A program made the position numbers and the translations under genes. This document shows positions 20,217-28,303 of a stretch of 64,000 nucleotides of DNA, one piece after another. Within the stretch, counting starts at the first letter, position 1. The number at the start of each line of letters is the position of its first letter. The notes below the pieces were generated by a model. That model was given only the letters and a program-made list of their open reading frames with translations, was not told the origin of the DNA and did not search any database. This DNA is from Sulfurimonas aquatica (GTDB lineage Bacteria > Campylobacterota > Campylobacteria > Campylobacterales > Sulfurimonadaceae): assembly GCF_017357825.1 (NCBI RefSeq), contig NZ_CP046072.1:1922001-1986000 (forward strand), read 5' to 3'.

Positions 20217-20933
20217 ATGATTATTATCCCAGCTCGATTAGCGTCAACTAGATTTCCACAAAAGGTAATAGCCGATATTGGTGGCTTACCAATGGTCGTA
20301 AGAACGGCGCAAAGAGTCGCTCATATTGATAGAGTGGTAGTAGCAGCCGATGATGAAGCGATTATTAAGATTTGCAAAGAGTATGGAGTAGAAGCGATGC
20401 TCACTTCTACTACACATAAGAGTGGAACAGATAGAATCCATGAGTGTGCAACTCTTTTAAACGTAGATGAAGATGAAATCATCATCAATGTTCAAGCAGA
20501 TGAGCCATTTATCGAGCCTGACGTTGTTGAATCACTTATGAGTAAGCTCAAAACTCTTCAAGATGAAAAAGCGGATTTTATTATGGGAAGTTGTTATAAC
20601 GCTATAAACGCAGAAGCTGCACAAGATCCTAACCTTGTAAAAGTCGTATTAGACGAGAAAGAAAACGCCATATACTTTTCACGTTCTGCAATTCCTTACA
20701 ACCAAGGTGGCGGTGCTAAATATTTTGGGCATATTGGAATATATGGCTTTTCAAAAAAAAGTTTAAAAGAGTTTTGTTCTTTAAATGATGCACCTATAGA
20801 AGACATTGAAAAACTAGAGCAACTCCGTGCTATTTATCATCAAAAGAAAATCGCTATGGTAAAAGTGGCTTCTACAGGATTCGGGATAGATACGAAAGAG
20901 GATTTAGCTAGAGCCATTGAGATATTTCTCTAA
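20217..20933 (+). CDS. kdsB: 3-deoxy-manno-octulosonate cytidylyltransferase
   Basis: A 238-residue CMP-Kdo synthetase, which activates Kdo for lipopolysaccharide inner core and lipid A assembly. The N-terminal nucleotide-binding sequence IIPARLASTRFPQKV, the VQADEPFIEP metal/nucleotide site and the YFSRSAIPY segment are canonical. AGAGG precedes the ATG by 7 bases. The last 177 bp, including the stop, are repeated at 26108-26284 with four mismatches. Confidence 0.96.
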   Translation: MIIIPARLASTRFPQKVIADIGGLPMVVRTAQRVAHIDRVVVAADDEAIIKICKEYGVEAMLTSTTHKSGTDRIHECATLLNVDEDEIIINVQADEPFIEPDVVESLMSKLKTLQDEKADFIMGSCYNAINAEAAQDPNLVKVVLDEKENAIYFSRSAIPYNQGGGAKYFGHIGIYGFSKKSLKEFCSLNDAPIEDIEKLEQLRAIYHQKKIAMVKVASTGFGIDTKEDLARAIEIFL

Positions 20934-20937
20934 CCTT
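20761..20937 (+). repeat. 177-bp direct repeat, copy 1 (3' end of kdsB)
   Basis: This segment runs from within codon 182 of kdsB through its stop to four bases beyond. Aligned by eye with 26108-26284 it has equal length, no gaps and four substitutions (Arg codon CGT context C/T, AAG-AAA versus AAA-AGA, ACG versus ACA). Identity stops abruptly on both sides. Confidence 0.93.
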
Positions 20938-21105
20938 CAGCCCTACTCATAGAGTTATAAAGCTTGTTTGTTCACTTTTCAGACTTACAGCCAAAAGAGC
21001 AAAAGGTACAGTTCTAAATAAATTCTTTTCTTAAATTAGACTCTGAGTATATATGTAACACCTAGCAATAGATACCTCAGCATGCGACATGACTTATATT
21101 AAATT

Positions 21106-21137
21106 TTTGAGGGCTACCTCTAAAACCTACCCTCAAA
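21106..21137 (-). terminator. Candidate terminator overlapping the end of the barrel-like gene
   Basis: Perfect 8-bp arms (TTTGAGGG and CCCTCAAA) are separated by 16 bases. On the minus strand the stem is followed by AATTTAATAT. The upstream arm lies inside the last codons of the gene ending at 21120. The tail is only moderately T-rich. Confidence 0.45.
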
Positions 21138-22022
21138 CCCTATCAGCCATGCATTATTATCTAAACTTGTAGTTGTACTACTTCCTACATCTAAACTTGA
21201 CATGCTCTGTATACGGTAACCTATACTTGGGCTTAGTTCTGATGAGAAAGAGTCTATGTTAAATGATAACTTTATATCATTTGTAGTTGTAGTCTCTTGC
21301 ACTTCTATAGTATCAGTTGTAAAGTCATCTAGTGTACTGTTTAGTACCGCTAAGTCATACTTCATTGGAAGGTATGAGTAGTTACTGTTAAAGTGTAAAG
21401 TCATCAAAGATGATACTTTATACTTTAATGCAAGGTTTAGCTCGTATGAGAGGTCTTGAGATGTACTTGAGCTACTTGTACCATTTGTAGTTACAAGCGG
21501 TTGAAATACTGTAGTCTGTTTTACAGAAAGATTACTATATGGTGATACTAAAGCACCTAGTCTTACAAGTAAGTCTTTAGTTTGGTAAGAGATGTCAGCT
21601 TTGATATTTGGTTTTATAACGTCTATCTCTATAGAGTTATCAGCCGCTACTATGTCAGCTGCTTGCTCAAAGTAACCAAACTCTTGTTTGTTGATAGTGA
21701 TACTCTCCACTTCACCACCTAAGGCATAAGTCATCGAGTTAAACTTAAGCTCATAAGTTAAGAGATTTAGCTTCATAGTTCTTTGATCTACTGTAGTACC
21801 AATTCTACTATTCGCTATAGAAGATAGAGGTGCTACTTCGTAAAAGTTAGAGCTAGAGTAACCAAGTGCTGAGAACAGAGAATCACCCCAGTATATAGGA
21901 ATGAAAAGATCTGGATTAGTGTTTCCATTATCATCCGTGCTTAGGTTTATCTGTGTACGGTCTGTGCTATCAGCTAGTAGTAGTGTGCTAAGTAGTGCAG
22001 TTGTTAGTAGTAATTTTTTCAT
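21120..22022 (-). CDS. Predicted outer-membrane beta-barrel-like protein
   Basis: A 300-residue protein with a signal peptide (about 1-18, ending LLLADS), repeated alternating hydrophobic/polar strands, and a C-terminal Phe (WLIGFEGRF), the usual signature for recognition by the Bam complex. No enzymatic motif is seen. It starts 12 bp after the giant lipoprotein gene, so the two are one transcript and may be functional partners. It lies inside the segment bracketed by kdsB repeats. The family is not recognised; autotransporter or porin-like proteins are alternatives. Confidence 0.65.
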   Translation of the reverse strand: MKKLLLTTALLSTLLLADSTDRTQINLSTDDNGNTNPDLFIPIYWGDSLFSALGYSSSNFYEVAPLSSIANSRIGTTVDQRTMKLNLLTYELKFNSMTYALGGEVESITINKQEFGYFEQAADIVAADNSIEIDVIKPNIKADISYQTKDLLVRLGALVSPYSNLSVKQTTVFQPLVTTNGTSSSSTSQDLSYELNLALKYKVSSLMTLHFNSNYSYLPMKYDLAVLNSTLDDFTTDTIEVQETTTTNDIKLSFNIDSFSSELSPSIGYRIQSMSSLDVGSSTTTSLDNNAWLIGFEGRF

Positions 22023-22034
22023 TTTTATTTTCCT

Positions 22035-22892
22035 TTATTTGTACATTTGTATATTGATTATTTGTAAGCCAGAACCTTCATCTGCAACATAAGCAAAGTT
22101 ACCTGAGATGTCAACTTTACTTGCAGAGCCAGGTGTATCCACGGTGGCAGTGAGAGTTGGAGAACTAGGAATTGATATATCTATTATTTGTAATCCTGAA
22201 CTACCATCAGCAACATAAGCATAATTTCCTGAAATAGTTACTCCCTCTGCACTACCTGAAGTATCTACTGTTGCCGTCAGAGTTGGAGAGCTTGGATTTG
22301 ATATATCGATGATTTGTAATCCTGAAGTGTAATCAGCAACATAAGCATAATTTCCTGAAATAGTAATTCCATATGCATACCCTGAAGTATCTAGAGTAGC
22401 AGTTAGAGTTGGAGAACTTGGATCTGATATATCTATAATATGTAATCCAGAATCTCCGTCAGCTACATAAGCATAATTCCCTGAAATAGTTACTCCCAAT
22501 GCAGTACCTGATGTATCTAAAGTAGCAGTTAGAGTTGGAGAATTTGGATTTGATATATCGATGATTTGTAATCCAGAATTTCCATCTGCAACATAAGCAT
22601 AACCTCCTGAAATAGCTACTCCATATGCACTACCTGAAGTATCTAGAGTAGCAGTCAATGTTGGAGATTTTGGATTTGAAATATCTATTATCTTCAATCC
22701 TGCAGCGGTATCAGCAGCATAAGCATAACTTCCTGAAATAGCTATACTTCTTGCATGACCAATATCTATGTTAGCAGTTAGAGTTGGAGAACTTGGATCT
22801 GATATATTTATAATTTGTAAACCATAATATCCGTTATCAGCAGCATAAGCATAACTTCCTGAAATAGCTACACATTTTAGTGTAGCACTATA
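22035..22892 (-). repeat. Seven tandem LVIVD propeller repeats, about 126 bp each
   Basis: The 3' part of the lipoprotein gene encodes seven units of 41-42 residues with the pattern ISGxYAYVAD-x4-GLQIIDIS-x-PxSPTLTAT. The DNA copies are very similar to each other, so the array could change in number by slippage or recombination. The last unit is cut short after GLQIINI. Confidence 0.88.
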
Positions 22893-25607
22893 GTTACTAA
22901 TAACCTGTGCAGTATTTGGATAATCTAAAATATTAATATCCCAACTTACATCTGAATCAAGCTTATATCCCGTAGCACTTTCTACATCCTTACTAAGAGT
23001 AATAGTATGAGTTCCAGCACTAAGGTTTGCATCTGGATCAAATATAATTGTCTTAGTAGTTCCATCATAAGACACACTTCCAGATACTGAAGATGAACCA
23101 TTAGTTAAAGTAACAGTACTATTTGTAATGGTTGAGGCATTCATCTCTGTAGTCATAGGTATAGAGATATTAAAGTCTACATAAGCGTTAGCGACCATAT
23201 TGGCTACTGCTGGTTTATCAACTATCTTATAAAAATCTATATCCTTCTGGGCTAGATAAGCGACTGATTCACCTCCATATAGAGCTAACTTCGTTGCGTT
23301 ACCTTCATTATTGTCAGGTTCATTCGCTGTAACATTAGTAAACCCATTCATTTTAGTCGTATCCGGTACCACTCCACTAGATATCATATATACATCTTCA
23401 TCAGTGATATTTGGTGTAGAGATTACTACATCATACTCATCAGTTTGAACTAAAGGCACTCTTACAAAGTTGTTGTAGCTTGAATTACTAAATGAGACAT
23501 TGATAAGGTTTCTACCTGGTGTCACTAAAAAGCCATTAAGTGTTTTAGTATTTGAGTTAAAGTAGAGATTGTGATGAGGATACTTACTGACTTTTATTGA
23601 AGCATAGTCATTCCAAGTTAAAGCATTGAAGTTATCATTTATAGTGATATTTATCTTGAAGTCTTTATCCTCTGTAGGACGAGTAAATGAGAAACTTGCA
23701 TCGTATGATTTACACTCGCCTGATGCGAAGGGAACTGCCGAGTTGTCATAGTTAGTGCTAAATGTTCTATTGATGTCAGTGGAATTAGAGTCAAGTGCTA
23801 TGTTAAAAGAGACACCTGAGATATCAGCTGTACCAATATTACAGATTTTTAATGTTTTAATATAAGAGATACTTGTTTCACCATCGTTATAGCCGAAGTA
23901 TCTCCAGTCATTTCCACTTTCCATGTATGACTTAAAGTTGTATGCTTTATCGGTTACGGTTAGGATTCCCATATCTGTCTCTTCACCTATAACACTTACA
24001 TTAAATGTGGCATTGTTGTCATTTTGAATTAAGGTTACTTCCGTATCGCCCGTAGGCATGGTAAGGTTACTCTCTCTAGGAATGACTAATCTACCATTTG
24101 TATTAGTTGGATCTTTAACATAAAGCGTCTCATTTGTTGTAGTAGTAGCAGGTGTTATTGTACCGACAAGATTATCATCAGTCGTTGGAACCACACTTAC
24201 TTTTCTCTCTTCATTTTGTAAATGGTTCCTTAAAATCATCTCGAGACTCCCTATGCCAGTAAATGACGATGCTAAACGCGATGGAGCAGCACTTGTAGCT
24301 GTTGTAAGAGTAGCTATCTCACCATTTAGTTTTACATCTGGTACTCCTGCACGGATAAGGTGGCGAGTAACATCATTTGAATTTACTACTTTGATGTGAT
24401 TTGTATCAATAATCTCTATAGATTTAAAAAATGTTGCCTTATTTATAACTACTGTAGACGCATCGTCTACATACGCCCACAGTCCATGTAAATTAGGGTT
24501 ATTGGCAAAGTACCCACCTCTGATACATCTAGGAGCCAAGTTACCAAATAAATTAGTTGAATTTATATATATAGAGTTTGTCCAGTATTCTTGATAATAG
24601 AATAGTGAATCATCAGGTTTAGAACTAGTAATATCAGTATTTGGAAGGTACCAATCATTTTTTTCATCATATAGTAAATTTTCACAGTATTCATTTGCTT
24701 TGTCTATTGTTGGTGCTAGTTCTTTATCTACATTGTCATAGCTATCTTGCCATTCGATGCTATATATATCATCCACAACTACTCTATCTTTTTGAGTACC
24801 TCTTACACATAGATATGAATTATATTGAGTTTTTTCTCTATTCTCAACATAAAATGTAATCTCTGTTGGACTATTCCAATTTATAGTAAAAGTAGATTGG
24901 TGAGTATCATCATATTGAGTACTAGACCAGAATATCTTGTGATAGTCATCAAGTGTATCTTTAGGATATATATCGTAAAACTTTCTTTGTAAAGTATAAG
25001 CCTCACCGATAGATGGAAGTCTCCAATCATCTTGAGTATTTTTAACTAAACCGTTACATGTTTCTACTGCATCATCTAGTTGAACACTATTATCAAATGT
25101 TGGTAACATCATCCATTCAAGGCCTGATTCAGTGTCACTGAATGATTCAGCTGTTTTATTAGCTCCAGCATATGTTCCACGAACACAATAGGTAGACTGT
25201 TTTTCAGTTTTTAAAAAGCTTCCATCTTTTGCTGATTCACCTGTTCCACCCCAAAGAGCTCTTACTGAAGAACTACTGATTTCGAATGAAGACCAATAGA
25301 TACCAGATCTAAATGGATCAAAGTTCTCATAGTCTGCATAGAGGCTCTCTAGGGAAGGGAGTCTCCAGTCTGTTTTACCAGCCCATGATAAATCTTCACA
25401 GTAGTCAACTGACTCTTGCCAAGTTCCACTGTATGCAGAAGAAGCATGTTGCCACTCAAGTGTAGTTGTTGGTGATAGATAAGTCTTATCACTACCTCCA
25501 TCTGTAGTAGTAGAAGTACCACTATCACCCCCTCCACCACCACAGCCAGTAAAAGCTAGGGTGGTTGTTAGTATCAAAGTAAATACTTTTAATATTAAAT
25601 ATTTCAT
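22035..25607 (-). CDS. Large surface lipoprotein: DUF1566 domains, Ig-like domain and LVIVD propeller
   Basis: A 1190-residue predicted lipoprotein. The signal peptide ends AFTGC (Cys22) followed by a Gly-rich linker. Residues about 45-365 hold three DUF1566 (Lcl-type) units, recognisable by W-R-LPS-x-ES/GE segments (DWRLPSLESL, DWRLPSIGEA, DWYLPNTD) and CVRGT. Residues 430-790 are beta-rich and unassigned. Residues about 805-900 are SbsA-type Ig-like (VTLTNGSSSVSGSV, IIFDPDANLSAGTHTITL). Residues 906-1190 are seven LVIVD repeats, probably a seven-bladed propeller. All parts suggest extracellular binding or adhesion. It is followed by the barrel-like gene and lies in the segment between the kdsB repeats. 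Confidence 0.82.
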   Translation of the reverse strand: MKYLILKVFTLILTTTLAFTGCGGGGGDSGTSTTTDGGSDKTYLSPTTTLEWQHASSAYSGTWQESVDYCEDLSWAGKTDWRLPSLESLYADYENFDPFRSGIYWSSFEISSSSVRALWGGTGESAKDGSFLKTEKQSTYCVRGTYAGANKTAESFSDTESGLEWMMLPTFDNSVQLDDAVETCNGLVKNTQDDWRLPSIGEAYTLQRKFYDIYPKDTLDDYHKIFWSSTQYDDTHQSTFTINWNSPTEITFYVENREKTQYNSYLCVRGTQKDRVVVDDIYSIEWQDSYDNVDKELAPTIDKANEYCENLLYDEKNDWYLPNTDITSSKPDDSLFYYQEYWTNSIYINSTNLFGNLAPRCIRGGYFANNPNLHGLWAYVDDASTVVINKATFFKSIEIIDTNHIKVVNSNDVTRHLIRAGVPDVKLNGEIATLTTATSAAPSRLASSFTGIGSLEMILRNHLQNEERKVSVVPTTDDNLVGTITPATTTTNETLYVKDPTNTNGRLVIPRESNLTMPTGDTEVTLIQNDNNATFNVSVIGEETDMGILTVTDKAYNFKSYMESGNDWRYFGYNDGETSISYIKTLKICNIGTADISGVSFNIALDSNSTDINRTFSTNYDNSAVPFASGECKSYDASFSFTRPTEDKDFKINITINDNFNALTWNDYASIKVSKYPHHNLYFNSNTKTLNGFLVTPGRNLINVSFSNSSYNNFVRVPLVQTDEYDVVISTPNITDEDVYMISSGVVPDTTKMNGFTNVTANEPDNNEGNATKLALYGGESVAYLAQKDIDFYKIVDKPAVANMVANAYVDFNISIPMTTEMNASTITNSTVTLTNGSSSVSGSVSYDGTTKTIIFDPDANLSAGTHTITLSKDVESATGYKLDSDVSWDINILDYPNTAQVISNYSATLKCVAISGSYAYAADNGYYGLQIINISDPSSPTLTANIDIGHARSIAISGSYAYAADTAAGLKIIDISNPKSPTLTATLDTSGSAYGVAISGGYAYVADGNSGLQIIDISNPNSPTLTATLDTSGTALGVTISGNYAYVADGDSGLHIIDISDPSSPTLTATLDTSGYAYGITISGNYAYVADYTSGLQIIDISNPSSPTLTATVDTSGSAEGVTISGNYAYVADGSSGLQIIDISIPSSPTLTATVDTPGSASKVDISGNFAYVADEGSGLQIINIQMYK

Positions 25608-26107
25608 TGTTTATTCCTTGTTATAAATTTAACTAAATAAAACTATTTTATATAAAATTATATAATAATATTTATAAAGAAATTATTAATACTACTGATC
25701 TTCCAACCTTTTAACATCAGAATTTACATAGTTAAATTGCAAGTCCAGGCGATGTGCATAATGGCATTTGGTGCGAGTAGAGGTCAAAGAAGATAACAGT
25801 AGCCATTCTTCTCTCTGAAACCTGCATTCCTACCTATACTTAAAAAGTCAATTGTCTTCGTGCATCACTTTTGCTAGATTATCACTGTTTACTACTCTGT
25901 TTCATTGTGTATTACCTTTCAAAAAGCTACAGTATAGGCACAGCTGCAATAAAAAACAAGGTCTATCTTAGCAATTCTTAAGCAAAAAGCACTGACTGAA
26001 ATCTCTGTAATTTTATAAGTTTTTATAATGTAAATATTAGAAATGCATTCTGCTAATCACATGTATTTTAATTATAAAAGATGAAATTAAAAGTGCTTAT
26101 TACAGGG
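25608..26107. other. 500-bp stretch without a gene
   Basis: Apart from the AAGGAATAAACA ribosome-binding stretch and an AT-rich promoter region for the large lipoprotein gene near its left end, I see no coding frame, RNA gene or transposase remnant. Its right end abuts the second copy of the kdsB 3' end. Confidence 0.6.
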
Positions 26108-26280
26108 GTTTAAAAGAGTTTTGTTCTTTAAATGATGCACCTATAGAAGACATTGAAAAACTAGAGCAACTTCGTGCTATTTATCATCAAAAAAGAATCG
26201 CTATGGTAAAAGTGGCTTCTACAGGATTCGGGATAGATACAAAAGAGGATTTAGCTAGAGCCATTGAGATATTTCTCTAA
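26108..26280 (+). pseudogene. Orphan 3' fragment of kdsB (direct repeat copy 2 runs to 26284)
   Basis: In frame it encodes the last 57 residues of the kdsB product (from KEFCSLND through the terminal EIFL and stop), with one amino-acid change, Lys to Arg after YHQK. No start codon or 5' part is present. Read together with 20761-20937 it marks the right border of an inserted segment and is probably the original end of kdsB, still next to its old neighbour at 26298. Confidence 0.88.
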
Positions 26281-26297
26281 CCTTACTATTCTTACTC

Positions 26298-26504
26298 TTA
26301 TCTTCTTGGTTTAATATATATATTAAAATCTCCAAACTGTTCACTCATGGAGAAGTCGTGTTTTTGACAAAAATTCGACTTCATAGTTTGCATAAGTTTG
26401 TTAGCCTCTTCCTTAGCTTCTTCTTTAGTAGTGAATTCTTGAGACTCTACAAATCCATTTCTAATAAAGCAACTACATGGATTCGAAACATTTACTTTAT
26501 ACAT
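26298..26504 (-). CDS. Small conserved-looking protein of unknown function
   Basis: 68 residues, starting MYKVNVSNPCSCFIRNGF and ending in a basic YIKPRR. It has a CSC pair near the N-terminus, a third Cys in NFCQKHD, and an amphipathic charged helix (TTKEEAKEEANKLMQTM). It is the last gene of the chemosensory operon, 23 bp after the ParA-like gene, with AAAGGAG before the ATG. No family recognised. Confidence 0.6.
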   Translation of the reverse strand: MYKVNVSNPCSCFIRNGFVESQEFTTKEEAKEEANKLMQTMKSNFCQKHDFSMSEQFGDFNIYIKPRR

Positions 26505-26527
26505 TGCCTACTCCTTTTAAATAAGAA

Positions 26528-27268
26528 CTATAATCTCTCAATGAGCTCTTTAACGCACTGCTTATAATCTTTCATTCCTTTTGAGCGCTTAGGGTCTAAT
26601 ATAATTGGCGAACCAAGTTCAAACTGCTGGGCAAGTTTTATATCAACTCCAATTGGAGAGAGAAGTTTCTCTTTTCCAAATGACGTTTTGACCTTTTCTA
26701 GCGACTCTTTATGCTCATTTATATGAGGATTAAACATAACAGGTAGTATAGACACGTCCGCCATATCTCTTTCCAATGTTTTTGAGCTTTGATAAATTGC
26801 TCGCAACATCTGTCCAACAGCCACTACACCCAAGTGATGTGGTACAAAGGGTATAACGACGCTATCTGCAACTTCTAATGAATTTTTTAAAAGGGCGTCA
26901 AAAGTGGGTGGAGTATCTATAACGCAATAATCAAAAAACTCCGCTATCTTCTCGCGTTTAAAACGGCTTTTGAGGACTCCTCTTAAATCAGAGTACTCAT
27001 ACACGTCAAAAAATGCCAATGCGGGAGAGAGTGTCAAATTTTCATGAACCGTAGGAATAAACGTTTCACTCAGAGTGGAGCCACTAAAAATAGAGTGCAC
27101 TCCTATCTTTTCATCAGGCTCACACCCAACACCAATAGAGGCATGTCCCTGTGTATCGAGATCTAAAAGTAATACCGAGCCGTATTTTGCAAGACCACTT
27201 GCTATATTGACTGCAGTTGTTGTTTTAGCCGATCCACCTTTTCTGTTACTAATTACAATGGTTTTCAC
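26528..27268 (-). CDS. ParA/MinD-family ATPase of the chemosensory operon
   Basis: A 246-residue ATPase with the deviant Walker A KGGSAKTTTAVNIA, DLDTQGHASIG, and VIDTPPTFDALL. It is more divergent than the chromosomal ParA at 8151. Its place beside che genes matches ParC-type ATPases, which position cytoplasmic or polar chemoreceptor arrays; that role is inferred from context. Two starts are possible: TTG at 27277 sits too close to AAGGG, while GTG at 27268 lies ten bases after it and gives the family-like start KTIVISNRKGG, so the GTG is preferred. It overlaps the STAS gene by 20 bp. Confidence 0.83.
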   Translation of the reverse strand: MKTIVISNRKGGSAKTTTAVNIASGLAKYGSVLLLDLDTQGHASIGVGCEPDEKIGVHSIFSGSTLSETFIPTVHENLTLSPALAFFDVYEYSDLRGVLKSRFKREKIAEFFDYCVIDTPPTFDALLKNSLEVADSVVIPFVPHHLGVVAVGQMLRAIYQSSKTLERDMADVSILPVMFNPHINEHKESLEKVKTSFGKEKLLSPIGVDIKLAQQFELGSPIILDPKRSKGMKDYKQCVKELIERL

Positions 27269-27518
27269 TAGTGTCAAACCCTTTTAATACTATTTCAAAA
27301 ATTTTTTTTGTATCACTAAATTCATATATACAGCTATAGTTTTTTTTATAAGCCATAATTAACTGCAGTATTGCGAGATGAATATCATCACACTCTTTAA
27401 AGTCAAAAGTCAACTCTTGTGAAGCCTTTTCTTGTAAAAAGTCTCTAAGTTGAATTACTTCATCTTCATATATTACAGAGTTAAAAGTAGCACTATTATT
27501 TTCATATGTAATTGCCAT
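27249..27518 (-). CDS. STAS-like small domain protein
   Basis: 89 residues with a STAS-like pattern: a short strand (ATFNSVIYEDEVIQLRDFLQ), QELTFDFKECDDIHLAILQLIMAY where a STAS loop Ser/Thr would be expected but Asp-Asp-Ile is present, and a C-terminal strand-helix. STAS proteins often work in phospho-switches or as scaffolds. Lack of the usual Ser suggests binding without phosphorylation. It lies between the CheW-CZB and ParA-like genes. The domain call is moderate because the sequence is short and divergent. Confidence 0.6.
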   Translation of the reverse strand: MAITYENNSATFNSVIYEDEVIQLRDFLQEKASQELTFDFKECDDIHLAILQLIMAYKKNYSCIYEFSDTKKIFEIVLKGFDTSENHCN

Positions 27519-27529
27519 TTTTCTATCCT

Positions 27530-28291
27530 TTAGCTTGGTATTTTTACTGTTTTAATCACATTTATTAAAACACCTTTTAAATCTAAAACACTATCTAATT
27601 CTAAAAAGTCGTGTTTATCACTATCATTAGTATCTATAAACTCACTCTCCTCTACATGCGCAATATCTTCTATAGTATCTACTTTAATAGCAAATGTAGC
27701 TCCATTATTATCATAAATGATAAATTTTTGTAGAGAATCAGAAACTAAATCTAGCTCTTGCGTAAATGTATCAAGTGAGCCCATTGTTACTTTAAAAATA
27801 TTTAATACGTTTTTATTAAATATTTTTAATGCTTCTTCCTTATCTTTTTCATAAGTTTCAAGTGCAACTGAACCCATCAAATGTAGTTCCTTATGAGATT
27901 CAGTCAACTCATTTAAAATTTCAACTACTTGCTCATCATATGCAGTAAATGAATCTAACCACTTTCCAAGACCACAAGCATGAGGGTCTAATGCCTGAGT
28001 AAAAGCAATCCCACTTTGAAGGGACTCCCTTAATGATTCAACCCACTCCTTATGTCCTCTTTTAAGAGTAATAAAAAGCTCTTTTAAATCACTCTCATAA
28101 GTATCTAATGATATCAGCTTACGAAAATTCAAAACTTTTATAACGCTTTTTTCATAAGACATCATGCCATCAATATAAGGATGTGAATTTGGTATTGGTG
28201 TTAGCCTAGTTGCTTGAACTATGCGTTGAACATTTGCTATATTCATCGCATATCTATTGTTGCTTACATTAAATACTATCAAATCAACCAT
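27530..28291 (-). CDS. cheW: CheW adaptor with an inserted zinc-binding CZB domain
   Basis: 253 residues. The CheW fold begins (LIVFNVSNNRYAMNIANVQRIV, PIPNSHPYIDGMMSYEKSVIKVLNFRKLI) and resumes after about residue 175 (FIIYDNNGATFAIKVDTIEDIAHV, then LDLKGVLINVIKTVKI). Between them is a CZB four-helix domain with all zinc ligands visible: H80 in HKEW, C106 in HACGLGKW, H133 and H137 in SHKELH. CZB domains sense zinc or oxidants such as hypochlorous acid in other proteins. It follows cheA by 12 bp and should couple CheA to the soluble receptor. Confidence 0.85.
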   Translation of the reverse strand: MVDLIVFNVSNNRYAMNIANVQRIVQATRLTPIPNSHPYIDGMMSYEKSVIKVLNFRKLISLDTYESDLKELFITLKRGHKEWVESLRESLQSGIAFTQALDPHACGLGKWLDSFTAYDEQVVEILNELTESHKELHLMGSVALETYEKDKEEALKIFNKNVLNIFKVTMGSLDTFTQELDLVSDSLQKFIIYDNNGATFAIKVDTIEDIAHVEESEFIDTNDSDKHDFLELDSVLDLKGVLINVIKTVKIPS

Positions 28292-28303
28292 GATTATTTG
28301 CTC

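Noticed and set aside
22035-22892. Evenly spaced repeats resembling a CRISPR array
   Set aside because: The repeats are a continuous coding frame of LVIVD propeller units with no spacers or cas genes.
20938-26107. Prophage or transposon
   Set aside because: No integrase, transposase, terminal inverted repeats or phage genes are visible; only the flanking kdsB repeat suggests insertion.
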